Origin: Hymenopus coronatus
Lineage: Eukaryota > Arthropoda > Insecta > Mantodea > Hymenopodidae
Assembly (NCBI GenBank): GCA_030762935.1
Contig: CM060891.1
Span: 2,433,001 to 2,497,000, forward strand
Direction of reading: 5' to 3'
Length of the DNA: 64,000 nt
The position numbers and the translations under genes were made by a program. Under the pieces are notes generated by a model. That model made no database searches, was not told where the DNA came from, and was given only the letters and a program-made list of their open reading frames with translations. Positions 1 through 12,400 of the stretch are shown here, in pieces. The number at the start of each line of letters is the position of its first letter. Within the stretch, counting starts at the first letter, position 1.

Positions 1-490
1 CAAATGTGGTCCAATAAACTGTGAAGCTGAAACAGACATGCTTAGAAATGGTGCAGTTTTGTGAATTAATGACAGAGCACAATCTAAGACATCAGATGCA
101 GCCACAATTGCTGATCTGGTCACTTGCAGCATCCACAAATTAGCATTTGAGTTGGTATTATTGCTAAATACTCCAAGATACTTTGGAGCTGCTTTGGAAT
201 CTGGCCACACCCAAAGATGACATCTGATTGGTTGCTTCATATCTAATGTTAAACACTTTGCTAATGGAATTGCAGTGCAATATTTAGCTGGGAGGTTGTA
301 ATCTTCTGTAAAAGATGGTCAAGATCCATTACAGAAAGGATATATATAGGAGTTTCTGCTATTCCAACCATGTCCTGTTAGCAGTCTCAACGTTCCTACT
401 GCACATTTTCTTGTCACTTTTCCCATTGTTTGTGCATTCTTCATGGTTTTCTTTTTATACTTATTTGATATTATTCTTTTAATAGAGCAA

Positions 491-725
491 AATATACCCA
501 AGGTTGTGGGTTCAAACCTGGCAGAGGACAATGGATTTTTTCAGGTGTAAAAATCTTTAGCATGGCTTCCTTCGCAAGGGAAGTAAAACTGTGTCGTAGA
601 TTTACGCACATAAAAGAACCTCAAGCCTGATAGAGAGACCTCTGAGCAAAATTAAAAGGTATTTCATGTCCAGGATAGAATGGGATGCTGAGAACCACAG
701 CAGTTAAAGAGCATCGATAAAAAAA
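491..725 (+). repeat. SINE-1 copy, 5'-truncated
   Basis: tRNA-derived SINE lacking its A box. It starts at the ACCCAAGG segment before the B box (GGGTTCAAACC) and continues through the family body (GCATGGCTTCCTTCG, AAAGAACCTCAAGCCTGATA, AGAACCACAGCAGTTAAAGA). It is diverged from the younger copies. Confidence 0.7.
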
Positions 726-769
726 ACAACTCAATAGAGAAAAATGGATGTTAATTTGGTGATATATTT

Positions 770-1720
770 ACTTTCCTTTTTGGCCAAAAAATTAGTCATT
801 TCATTGCCTATTACTGCACAATGGATTGGAATCCATTGGATCACTACTCTTTTATGTAAATGGGTTAATTGTTTTACGGCATTCTAGAATATTAATGCTT
901 TTGGGTGTTGTATCCTGTGCTACAGTGATAATGACTGCTTTTGAATCAGATAGAATTACAGTTTTTTATATGGTAAAAGAGATTTTGTAGATTTAAGAGA
1001 ATTGCCATGATTTGTTGAATACATGTCTAATTGTCAATAAAATGAGGAGCGTGGACGGACATGTTGCTCCATCATTTGGTAGACTGCAACCATTCAGATG
1101 TAAATTTATTATTTCCAGTGACATTTGTTTGGAGAAGTTTCTCATTTCTTGACCTCTTCTGTTAGATGGAGGTTATATTTCAAAGAGTTCTAGAGGATTG
1201 TTTCGTATTTGTAAATTTTCTTTTGAATTTGGGATTTGTAATATCTGTTTCATTTTATGTATTATGCTTAAGAAGCTTTGTTGTGTTTTAAAATGGATTT
1301 CTGGTTTTTGCTGAATCCAATTATTATGAGGTAACCTTATTATAAGTTTCTCGTAGTGTATGATTGCTGTTTTCTCAATTTCAGGTTCTATGTCAGTGAT
1401 TGGTGTTGTGAAGGATTTGATTTTGAAGTTGATCTACATTTTTAGTTATTAGAATTTCTTGGCAGTAACAGGTGTATTGCAGTCCCACTCTCTCTCTGCT
1501 AATCACTTTAATAATGCTAGTTTTTTTCCCACTTTTCCCATATGTTTCTTCCAAGTTAATTTTGTGTCAAAAGCTATTCCTACTAATTTCAGTGAAATAA
1601 GTAATGGTTTCTTTCTTAACTGATAATTTGTGTTCTGTATATTTATCTTCGTTAAATTTTGGGATGTCCAGGTTTCTAAATGATGGCATCTTTTTCCATC
1701 AAGATAGAGCTACAGCTCAC
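770..1720 (-). pseudogene. LINE remnant (reverse transcriptase C-terminus to RNase H)
   Basis: Minus-strand translation with frameshifts and stops yields pieces of a non-LTR retrotransposon polyprotein in the right order. At about 1620-1540 there is GIAFDTKLTWKKHMGK, the RT thumb region; near 1400-1280 IIHYEKLIIRLPHNN; near 960 ILSDSKAVI, the RNase H DSKA motif; and near 845-780 IQWIPIHCAVIGNEMTNFL, the RNase H WIPxHxGxxGNExAD-type motif. It is Jockey-like in layout. Multiple stops show it is long dead. It lies downstream of Hr38. Confidence 0.7.
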
Positions 1721-2109
1721 TTTGGGTGGCATCAGCATTTAGACTTGATGTTTCCACATGAATGGAGAGGTTGAAAGTTATGCAGCTTTCAAGTCACCAA
1801 ACCCTGACCTCTCTTTCCCTCTGAATTTTAATGTTATAGGCAGTCGTGTATTTAGGTAATGTTACTCTCATGGGTCTAACAATTTTTTGCACCCCTCCCC
1901 CAACAAGAAAGTTAGGCAACTCTGAAAAAAATTAGCGGCACAATTGCAAACAGCCTACTTAAAATAGGCATATATTATTTAAACAAGAAATCTTCAAGTT
2001 AAGAAAATATTGAACAGACTTATAGTAACTAACCTTGAGTTCAGAGTAGAAAGATTTACTGCAGGTGTCCAAAATTTAGGAGTTATTAACCCACATACAC
2101 ACAAAGGAT

Positions 2110-2935
2110 GTCTGTAAAAACCAAAAAATCTGATGCATTCCATTCACATGACTTTCTCTACATCTCTGCAACAAATTATTGTTAAAAAGCTTATGCTTCT
2201 ATTTACCTCATGCTAATCGAGAAAAAATTAGCAGAAATAGTCTTATTACCTGCTTCCTTGTTAGTAGAAGGGAAATAAGGGAGTAGCATAGGTTAAAGTG
2301 GTAGTCAAAAGTATAAGTTTTTCAAAGCTGAAACCAACAACAAGGAATATCTCAAAATCGATCCACTCCACGAAAAAAAATGTATATAACATAAATTGCG
2401 TGTTTTAACGTGTTCTATATTTTTGTGTGGTAAATTTTTGTCCATCTCTTACGGTTTAGTCAGTTATGTAAAATTCCATAAAATTCATCCAAAATAAAAT
2501 AGTCTTCAGAGGCTATTCGCAGAAAATTCAAGGTATACATTCTATTTGTCAGGTAAATATCTTTAATATAAGATATTGTAATCAAAATCATTAAAGCCAT
2601 TTTTGAGAAAATCAAAATTTTCGAAAAAAAGTGCCATGTAAAGTGTAGTTAGTGGTGGGGGGATTTTTCTCAAAATCTTTGTGTGGCATTGCTGGAAGTT
2701 ATTAAACTGAAATACTAAGTTTGGTATTTTACCAACTTTTCGTTTTTGAGCTATCGTGGTTAAAGACACATGGACACACACGCATTGACCTTTTTCTGAA
2801 AATGCTTTTTTTGGATAGAGGGCACCCTAAAACATATATTTCTGGTGAAACCTTGGTATCAAATTTTTGGGTGGAGTGCAATACCTGGTCTATACACTAT
2901 GTATAGTACGTGTAGAGAAAGTAAAAATGATTAAT
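2110..2935 (-). mobile_element. Family A element, near full length
   Basis: This is a good reference copy. On the plus strand it runs from CATTCCATTCACATG|ACTTTCTCTAC at the left to the palindrome-bearing end TACGTGTAGAGAAAGT|AAAAATG at the right. The inverted repeat is ACTTTCTCTAC...GTAGAGAAAGT, but the left end extends about 22 bases beyond it. No protein-coding capacity is visible. Confidence 0.75.
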
Positions 2936-3289
2936 ATTTGAAGAAAGAATGTGAGTAGTTGAATGTCTTGTTCAGGAAACACATTTATCAAATTGAGATC
3001 ATTTTGTGTTGCTAGTACAGCCAGGTGACTGGGTCTGAGAAGTAGTTCTTAACCCTTGCAAGAACTGAATAGATGGTTGCTGGTGAAGAGCAGTCCTGGA
3101 TAAATATCAAGACTGTTCCTTGGAGTAAACCTGCTGCAGAGTTATTTAGTTTCACTGCCTCGTACAAGTTGTGTAGTGTCAAGTCTATCACTGCTCAACT
3201 TCTTCTCACTGCATTGAAACGTTCCAAAATACTGTAGTCATTTCTTTTTATTTCACTACTCAGGACATGCCCTGGTGTCAATATAATTA

Positions 3290-3590
3290 AAATAAATAGT
3301 AGTAATATAATACATCATAGTATACTACCAAAATAACAACAATAATAATGATGATAATATTAATAATTTAATAATAATAACAATAACAAATAATATAAAT
3401 ATAAATAATCATAATAATAAAAATAATAAATAATAATAATAGTTAATAAATAAATAATAAACAATGATAATAATAATGATGATAATAATAACAATTATCA
3501 TAATAATTAATAATAATAGCAGATAATAAATAAATAAATAAATATAACAATCAATTTATTATTATTAATATTACTATTATTGAGATTTAA
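3290..3590. repeat. AT-rich microsatellite-like tract
   Basis: About 300 bp of AAT, ATA and AATA units (TAATAATAA mixtures), imperfect. Nothing else is seen between 2940 and 3600 except this tract and plain unique sequence. Confidence 0.8.
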
Positions 3591-3729
3591 GGTTTTGCAA
3601 TATGTCAGTTGCTTGTGATTGAGTAACAGTTTTCTCACTTTGCTCTTCAGAAATGTACTTAAGAGCATCCCAATTAACATTTATGTTTTTTGCATCTTCT
3701 CAACCTGACCGACTATCTTGTGATGCAAA

Positions 3730-4110
3730 GAGACTTTTAAGTTTCCATCTTCAAAATTTTCCATTGTTCTGTAGAAGCTGAAAAAGAATTGAAAGTTGTT
3801 TGCAGCAAATGTAAAATGTTGTAGGTAAATACAACCAGATTCAGGGAATGAGTGGAAGAGTAGGTTCCTGCCATTATCATAGCTTTGGCTGTCATGGGAG
3901 TTGGGGAACTTCTCTACCAGCATTTCTCATAAACTGTTCTTGGGATACACCATCTTTATTCACTGATGACATCAGCGACAGAACGGAGCAGATGTGGCTG
4001 TCAGCTCTGAACATCATTCCTTCTTCATCTCCACGAAAAGAGAACCCTTTTGAAGAAAGTTTTTCACTACAGCCACTACCCTCTGCGGTACATTTCTACA
4101 ATATTTACTT
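3730..4110 (-). pseudogene. Unrecognised coding-like patch downstream of Hr38
   Basis: Minus-strand frames here have codon-like content with few stops. One reads GFSFRGDEEGMMFRADSHIC and continues SVLSLMSSVNKDGVSQEQF; a second, in another frame, reads MENFEDGNLKVSLHHKIVG. The frame must shift at least twice to join them. I do not recognise a family. It may be a decayed gene or transposon fragment. Confidence 0.25.
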
Positions 4111-4227
4111 TACTTCTTCTTCTGAGTGATAAATTGTCTATCAACTCTACATAGAGTATTTTCACTTTCTTTGAAATGCACAACACAATCACAATGTGCA
4201 CTGTTCAGTTAGCGGTTTAACCTTGCA

Positions 4228-5200
4228 TGTTAGAGTAGCATGGAGAGCAGGTAGGGCAATGGAAGTAAGGATCATGGAATGTGTTGTGTGTTTGTTGATG
4301 TTAGAGTAGCATGGGGAGCAGGTAGGGCAATGGAAGTAAAGATCATGGAATGTGTTGTGTTTTTGTTGATGTTAGATCTGTGTGGGGAGCAGATAGGGCA
4401 ATGGAAGTAAAGATCATGGAATGTGTTGTGTTTTTGTTGATGTTAGATCTGTGTGGGAAGCAGATAGGGCAATGGAAGTAAAGATCATGGAATGTGTTGT
4501 GTGTTTGTTGATGTTAGAGTAGCATGGGGAGCAGGTAGGACAATGGAAGTAAAGATCATGGAATGTGTTATGTTTTTGTTGATGTTAGATCTGTGTGGGG
4601 AGCAGATAGGGCAATGGAAGTAAAAGATCATGGAATGTGTTGTGTGTTTGTCGAAGTTAGATCTGTGTGGGGAGCAGATAGGGCAATGGAAGTAAAGATC
4701 ATGGAATGTGTTGTGTGTTTGTTGATGTTAGAGTAGCATGGGGAGCAGGTAGGGCAATGGAAGTATGGATCATGGAATGTGTTGTGCTTTTGTTGATGTT
4801 AGATCTGTGTGGGGAGAAGGTAGGGCAATGGAAGTAAAGATCATGGAATGTGTTGTGTGTTTGTTGATGTTAGAGTAGCATGGGGAGCAGGTAGGGCAAT
4901 GGAAGTAAAGGTCATGGAATGTGTTGTGTGTTTGTTGATGTTAGATCTGTGTGGGGAGCAGGTAGGACAATGGAAGTAAAGATCATGGAATGTGTTGTGT
5001 GTTTGTTTGTTGATGTTAGATCTGTGTGGGGAGCAGTTAGGGCAATGGAAGTAAAGATCATGGAATGTGTTGTGTGTTTGTTGATGTTAGAGTAGCATGG
5101 GGAGCAGGTAGGACAATTGAAGTAAAGATCATGGAATGTGTTGTGTTTTTGTTGATGTTAGATCCATGTGGGGAGCAGGTAGGGCAATGGAAGTAAAAAC
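4228..5200. repeat. 71-bp minisatellite downstream of Hr38
   Basis: About 13.7 copies of a 71-bp unit containing GGGCAATGGAAGTAAAGATC and ATGGAATGTGTTGTG. Two unit types alternate irregularly: GAGTAGCATGGGG and GATCTGTGTGGGG. One copy has a 4-bp TTTG duplication. The unit's AAAGATCA is one base from an NBRE, and one copy (4907-4914) is a perfect AAAGGTCA. Confidence 0.95.
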
Positions 5201-5209
5201 CATGAAATG

Positions 5210-6202
5210 TAACGCAATTGTAAAGCTCTTTATTGAGTTAACAAGTAGGTAGGTAATCCAAACATATAAGAAGGTGGAAGAACATCTCAGAAAGGAATTA
5301 ATATTATACGACGTACAACTTGGCTACACAAAGTGCAATATCATGATCCACTTAAAATTATAAAAATTACATTAAACCTATGGCAAGAATGGTTTCTGTT
5401 TCAGAGCTAACATTACTTCTGGTAGGTAGGTAGGTAGGTGACTTCTAATGGTAAATCATGTATTTATTTATGTATATAATATATAAAAGCAAAAATGAAT
5501 CTTTGGTATACGAGTCACCTACAAGTAGACACATTGCACTGTGCATTAGGATATCACAATAGACGTGCAAGTGCAGTTATACCAACCTTCCAACGAAGTT
5601 GATACATTCAACGTCTTTTGTCCTAAACATGAAAAGTACACATAACATGCTTAAAAGATTAAGGTGATATGTTTAAAAGTCAATACATCATGTCTCTATC
5701 TCGTTAAATAATATAATATTTGGAAGAAATCTGCAATTTCTCAAAGCAAATGATTATATTATATATTGTTACTGTTTCTCAAGTAAAATAAATCACAACG
5801 ATACTTAAGTACACGAACAATAAGATGTCTGGTAACTATTCACTTTGACTACGTTTATATGGCACCTAGCCTTTCACACAGAAACAGCAGAATTGTGACA
5901 ATGACCTACACTTTTGAAAAGGCAGCTTCTTACAAAAGTTAGTAACAACTTCTCATAATGATATGAATATATGGAAACTCTTCATCACCAAGACGGCACT
6001 CTTCCTCTTTAAAATATAACCTTCTCTATCTTTGTACCTCAAAATATATATTATATGATCCTCTTCAAAAGTGACGGGGTAGTCGAGAAGAAGGTTGTGC
6101 TGGTAACTTGAAGATGTGCGTTGGGGCTCATTCACACAAATAAAATACACTTATCACATTTTGTCTTGTCTCACAGCACAAACAGGAACTAAAACGGCCA
6201 GT
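5210..6202 (-). other. Hr38: Hr38 3' UTR (inferred)
   Basis: The region after the stop has two minus-strand AATAAA signals, at 5468-5463 and 5234-5229, which would give 3' UTRs of roughly 0.75 or 1.0 kb. At least three ATTTA pentamers are present on the transcript strand (near 5453, 5706 and 5786), consistent with but not proof of an unstable early-response mRNA. A 71-bp tandem array starts directly beyond the second signal. The transcript end is inferred. Confidence 0.5.
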
Positions 6203-6459
6203 TCAGAAGGGCAGACTGGCCACGAACATGTTCTCGATCAACGGTGGGGCAGGAACCAGATCTTCCAGCTTGAGGTAGAAGATCCGCTGAAGACCTTGAA
6301 CACTGAGAGAGCGCAGCTCTGGCAGCTTGCCCAGCAAGCGAGAGAAGTAATGTGCCTTTCTCTGGGCCTCGGCGTTATAAGTCACATGATCTCGAAGGGA
6401 ACCGATGATCTTCATCTGTAGCTGTTCCACCTTGTGGGGTTCCTTGAGTCCGTGTCTCT
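6203..6459 (-). CDS. Hr38: Hr38 coding exon 7: LBD C-terminus and stop
   Basis: This 257-nt exon encodes residues 549-632 and a TGA stop (6205-6203). The acceptor is TTGTTGTTGCAG. The sequence includes [19 protein letters not shown], the [12 protein letters not shown] block and the family-defining [15 protein letters not shown], and ends in the AF-2 helix and an LPF C-terminus, as NR4A proteins do. The length matches known HR38 final exons, with no truncation. Confidence 0.96.
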
Positions 6460-9400
6460 CTGCAACAACAAACACAAGCTTCATTAGTTACACTGGGGGC
6501 AGAGAAATATCAGATTATGGAGGTAACCTCTCAGCCTTGCAAAATACTGAATTTATCACAATAATGAATCAGTTTTAAAAATGCTTTTTATTGATTTCAT
6601 GGGGCCACAAAATGGGTATTTTCAATGAAATGTTTGAGTGGAGCCTCGATATCTCAATTCTCAGATTAACCGTCTTCAATAAAGTTTAACTCTATGCTAA
6701 ATAAGAAATGCACTTATCTCTAAAGAATTGCTGCAAATGTTGTATCTTTAATTACTGAGGTTCCCATTCTATACTGGGCTTGAAAGACCACTTAATTTTT
6801 CTCAGAAGCCTCTCTCCACGCTTGAGGTAACTCTACGACATGGCACTTCCTTCTGAAGGAAGCCATGCTAAGGATAAGTTGCTGGACTATACTTCTTGAC
6901 TGTGAATTAATTCAATTCAATTTTATTTCATCCATATGTACCAAGTACATCGGATGCGCCAACAATTTCATAAATATATACAGTTTTCACCAATTTCAAT
7001 ACAATGCTTTATGATAAAGATTTTACAATATTTGTATATGCTAGTTTTAATTTCATTTTAATGTTGTAGTTTAAATACAATTAAAGGGACACACTGCAAT
7101 ACAGCTATTTACATTGTACACAGAATTATTACATATATTTTGCATATTTAAATTCCTAAATGCTATAAAATGCTTTTTCAATTAAATACTTTGTTATAGT
7201 TTTCATCATTACTTTTGTTAAATAATTGCCTTCCTATAATATCTGCTGCAGTGTTGCTCTTCTCAATCAATAAATGTGTAGGATAGTTTCAAGTATACAT
7301 TTGCACGGAACAATTAAAATGTTTACTTGTTTAAACAAGCTTGTGTATTACTTCAGATGGCTTTTTTCTCTTTTGCTAATATTCCCCCAGAGCTCATGTG
7401 TGAGAATATAAATGCACCTGTGTATTGTTTTACTATCCATTACATTTCTAATCTGTCTCATTATGTATTTATCTTTTTGATAAAGTGTTCTACATGGGAT
7501 TTACAGCTTAAATTTCTATCAATTATCATTCCAACAAAATTTGTACAATTTATTTTCCTTATACTTTCACTCTCCATGTTTAATTTGATACTATCTGAAT
7601 TGCAATTTCTTATTTCAAAATCAATGCTGTCTGTTTACTTTCTCTACACATGCTATGTACATAGCGTATAGAGAAGGTATTGCACTCCACCCAAAAATTC
7701 CATACACAGATTTCACTGGAAGTATATGTTTTGGGTCCCCCCGAACCCAAAAAGAGCATTTTTAGAAAACTGTCTCAGTGTGTGTCGCTTTGGGCAGCAT
7801 AGCTCAAAATAGAAAAGTCTGTTAAATTCCAAACTTGATATCTAAGTTCAATACCTTCCAAGATTGTGACACAAAGATTTTCAAAAAAATTCCCTCACCC
7901 CCAACTACCCTTTATATGGATAAAATTTAAAAAATTTGGGTTTTCTAAAAATAGTTTAATTCTGATTAAAATCTCGTATATTTAAGAAATTTACATGACA
8001 AATAAAATGTATATGTTGAATTTTCTGAGAATAGCCTCTGAAGACTACTTTATTCTGGATTAGTTATTTACATTTTTGAGATGTTCCTTGTAATTGATTT
8101 CAGTTCACACACAGGAATTTGTCAGCTCCTGGCAATGCAAACAAACACATTTCAACTAGCCTTTAAAACATTTGACTATCGTTTTAGCCTAGCGTATTCC
8201 CTTATTTCCCTCCTACTTAAAAGAAAGCATTTCTGCTAATGTTTATCTTGATTACCATGAATTAGATAGATGAATAAGCGTTTCAAGAATAATTTGTTAC
8301 AGATATGTAGAGAAAGTCATGTGAATTGAACCCATTAGATTTAAGTTAGAGTAGTATTACTAAAATTGAGTTGGCCCTATTGTCTGTGCCCTAATTATAA
8401 CCACCTCTTTGTTTCTATCAATTCAAATATTTCTTTATGAATATTAAAAAGAGAAAGGATCTCCTCGGTGTACAATTTTAAAATCTGATTTTATTTGTTC
8501 CAATATACCGTTAGCATTTAGATGATTTATTTCTATGCCACTGTGTTCGGTTTTCTAGGTATGCCAATAACCACTTTTAATTTGTTAACCACTGTTTTTA
8601 TATTCACACTTTTGATGTAACATTCCATAGAGATAAATGAAAACATAAGCAGAAGGAATAGAGCTATATAACTGAGTTGTGAATGAAGCTGTATTAGCCA
8701 TTCTGTAAATTTAGTTTGCATTTACACAAGTCAAACTTGGTTCATGTTACATAATACAACACATTTAAAGAAGCATTTTACAATCCAGCAAAGATTTTAT
8801 TGAAAAAATAATGTAAGAGTTTCCTGTCAATGTTAAAACATCTGAAAATGAAGAGGAAAGATGCAATTGTGTAACCTGAACATGAAATACAATAGAGCAA
8901 GATCAGTTACATATATTTATGTAACTAAAACTACTAATTAGAATGTATTCAGTGAAGAAGCTATCTCTTACAGCTTTTTACTTTCTCTACATGTGGACAG
9001 CTTAGCTCAAAAACAAAAAGACATTAAGTGGTATTTAAGTTTAGATGTTCCAAGGATGAAACACAGATATTTTCAAAAAAATCCCCCCCCCAACCGAAAC
9101 TACCCTTTACCTTAATAAGTTTAGATGTTCCAAGGATGAAACACAGATATTTTCAAAAAAATCCCCCCCCCCCAACCGAAACTACCCTTTACCTCAATAA
9201 GTTTTTCCCAAAAATGTCTCTAATGATTTTGATTAAACATTGAATACATTTTCATGACAAATGAAATGTTTATGTTGAATTTTCTGAAAATAGCCTCAGA
9301 TGTCTCAAGACATCTTCATTCTGGATAAATTTTGTATAACTGGTAAACCTAGGAAATTGATCAAAACTTACAACACGAAAAATGTAGATCTTGTTAAAAC

Positions 9401-12400
9401 ACAGAATTTATATTTCATATATATTTGTTTTTGTAGAGTTAGCTGTTTCTGAGATATTCTTTGTTATTGGTTTCATTGTTCAGTCACTTAAACTTTTCTC
9501 AAATGAGAGGCCATCTTTTGTTTCATCTCTCTTTTGTTTTACTTCTGGGCATGCAAAGTGAAGACCAAATTTCAATTATTACACATAGCAACCAGCTTTT
9601 AAAACATTTGACTATCACTTTATCCTAGTGTATTCCCTTCTACTTACAAGGAAGTAAGTAATAAGACAATTTCTGTTAATGTTTATCTCGATTAGCGTCA
9701 AGTAGGTAGAGGAGTAGTTTTGAAATACGAGCAGCAGATGACATGTTAAGATTACAGCACAGATGAAACTGCCTCTCCTTCACTCGCTGAGGATGAAGTT
9801 GGCAGATGCTCACCTGTTATGAGAGTGAGTGCACACAAACAAGCGAATGCTGATATATCAATGTCCATGGCGTGCAGCGACTGACAGAAGTCCATGATTG
9901 CATGCAACCAGTCACCAAAACTTCTCTGACATTGTTGTCTGTCCAGCACAACGCCGTTGCAGAATGTCAGCTTGGTGTCGTCTGGTCTCGTTCTGCAAAC
10001 ACACAACACAAAATGTTTACCGTTAACAAAGACACAGACCAACAGTTTTGTTTAATTCTCTTCTATAAAGGCATTGGATAAGAATAAAAACAAGTTTAGA
10101 TCAGAATTAAAGATACCTTATTACTCACACCTTCTATACAGAGCAGGATTTCATTCAATCAAAAAACATTCTAAGAGTAGGTTTTTGGAAACACATGTAA
10201 TTGAAAATCATACAAAACTGACACCTCTGAAAATTCATTGTCAGAGTTATTATTTGTAAATAAATGCATTAATAAATGTTTGACATTATCTATGTTCTAG
10301 AGTAATGTTATGTATGCATTCCACCACAAACACATGCTTTGAGACCTGAATGATACACATGTGCGTGTGTTATGAAGAGTATAACTCAAAAACAAAAAGC
10401 AGTTATCTTCTGTGGATACAACACAAAATCCCCCCCCCCCCCACTCCAAACTGCTGTTTGTAAGGAAACATTTCTTGAAAATGTGTTTTATTCACATGCG
10501 GTTGTAACAATTTTTATTAAAATGCCATGTGTGTGTGTGTGAAATGAATTTTCTGGAAATAGCCTCTTCATTGTGAATGAATTTTCCATAGGAGTGACAA
10601 GTCATTTGTTTAAGTTTTCCAATAGGCTCTTCTAAAACAGGAAGTCTACATTCATTTTTATTTTACTTCTAGTAACGAAAAGAGAACAAAATTTCAACCA
10701 CATTTTAAAACATTTGACTATCACTTTATCCAAGTGTATTGCCTTCTACTTACAAGGAAGCAAGTAGTAAGACAATTTCTGTTAATGTTTATCTCTATTA
10801 GAATGAAGTAGATAGAAGAATAAGCTTTAGTGAGAATGTTTATGGCAGCAGCAGGTAGAGAAAGGGATGTGAATGAAACACATCACACCTCCTGCTGCCT
10901 TGCTGGCAGCAACATTAACTTTTTGTAACAGGAATGAAGAATTACTGAGACCAAGTTATGGTTTTAATATCTCACTAGATGATTCATTTTTAAAAAAATT
11001 AAAAGTATGATTTTTTTCAGGTAATATGTTAACATTACACCAAAGTTAACCTTTGGTTTTGAAGACGACATATTCAAGGAATCATGCACAACATTTAAAA
11101 GAACATTTTTATCATTTGAAGCATTTCATATCTGACTACATTTTGTTATTCTGAAAATTATTTTATTGTAAAGTATGGACCACAAAACTAAATGTCCATG
11201 AGAAACAACCACAACAAGTTTATGTGTCGCAAAACGTTTCATTTTGTGAACTCTCCCCACAGAGAGAGCGACGGGGGGGGGGGGGGGGTCAGTGAGCTCT
11301 TAGAAAAAGAGAGAAAAACAAATTATTTTTGGTATTTTTTTTTCAACATAATCTCCTTTTAGCTCAATATACTTTTCCCAGCGTTTATCCAACTGTTTTA
11401 ATGCTTCCAAAATGTAGGATTTCGGAAGGTCCTCAAAATAACTGTTTGGCACATGATCTCTTCGTCAGATATGAATTGTTTTCCGCCGAGCCACTTTTTC
11501 AAGTTCAGAAAAAAAAAAAAAAAAACCGCCACTGGGGGCCAAATCTGGTGAATACGGAGGATGTAGTAATTCTACAATTTTCGCCATCGAAACTGCGCAG
11601 GTGAGCTCCTTGCATTGTCTTGATGGATGAGAATCTTTTTTCTTTGCCTGATGAGGGCATTTTTTCTTGATTTCTCCGTTCAACCGGTGCAATAAGGATG
11701 CACAATACTCTCCATTTATGGATCTTCCTTTCTGCAAGTAATTAATGTAGATGATTCCGCGTGATTCCAAAAAACCGAGGTCATCACCTTGTCTGCAGAT
11801 TTCACCGTCTTTGCCATCTTCGGAGCCGATTCACTTTTAAAACTCACTGTTTCGACTGTACTTTTGCCTCTGGAGTGTAGTAGTGTATCCATGTTTCATC
11901 CACAGTTATATATCGACGCAAAATATCGCCAGGATTGCGACTGAAAATTGCCAAACCAGCTCCCGAATAGTTCATACTATTGCGTTTATGCTCCATTGAG
12001 AGCAAATGCCGCACCCATCTTGCCGAGACCTTTATCAGTCCTAATTGTTGGTGCAAATTGAGAACACTGTACCTTGTAATATGCCGTGACTTTCACCATT
12101 TCGCGATCACTCAAAACCATATCCTGGGCTTTCTCAACCATTTCGGAGGAAGTCACGTCTTCTGGACGCCCGGAACGATGTTCATCATTTGTGGAAGTAC
12201 GGTCACTTTTAAATTCATTTATCCAATTGTAAATTGTTGCAAACGCGGGAGCAGATGTGCCATGAACTTGATCCAACTCGGTTTTGATCTCTTTCAGTGT
12301 TAAGCCTTTTAAATAGAAATGTTTAGCCACCGCACGAAACATTTTTCTAAATAAGCACGAGATTATTGATTCAATCGCCTATGGCAACGAAACCACGTGA

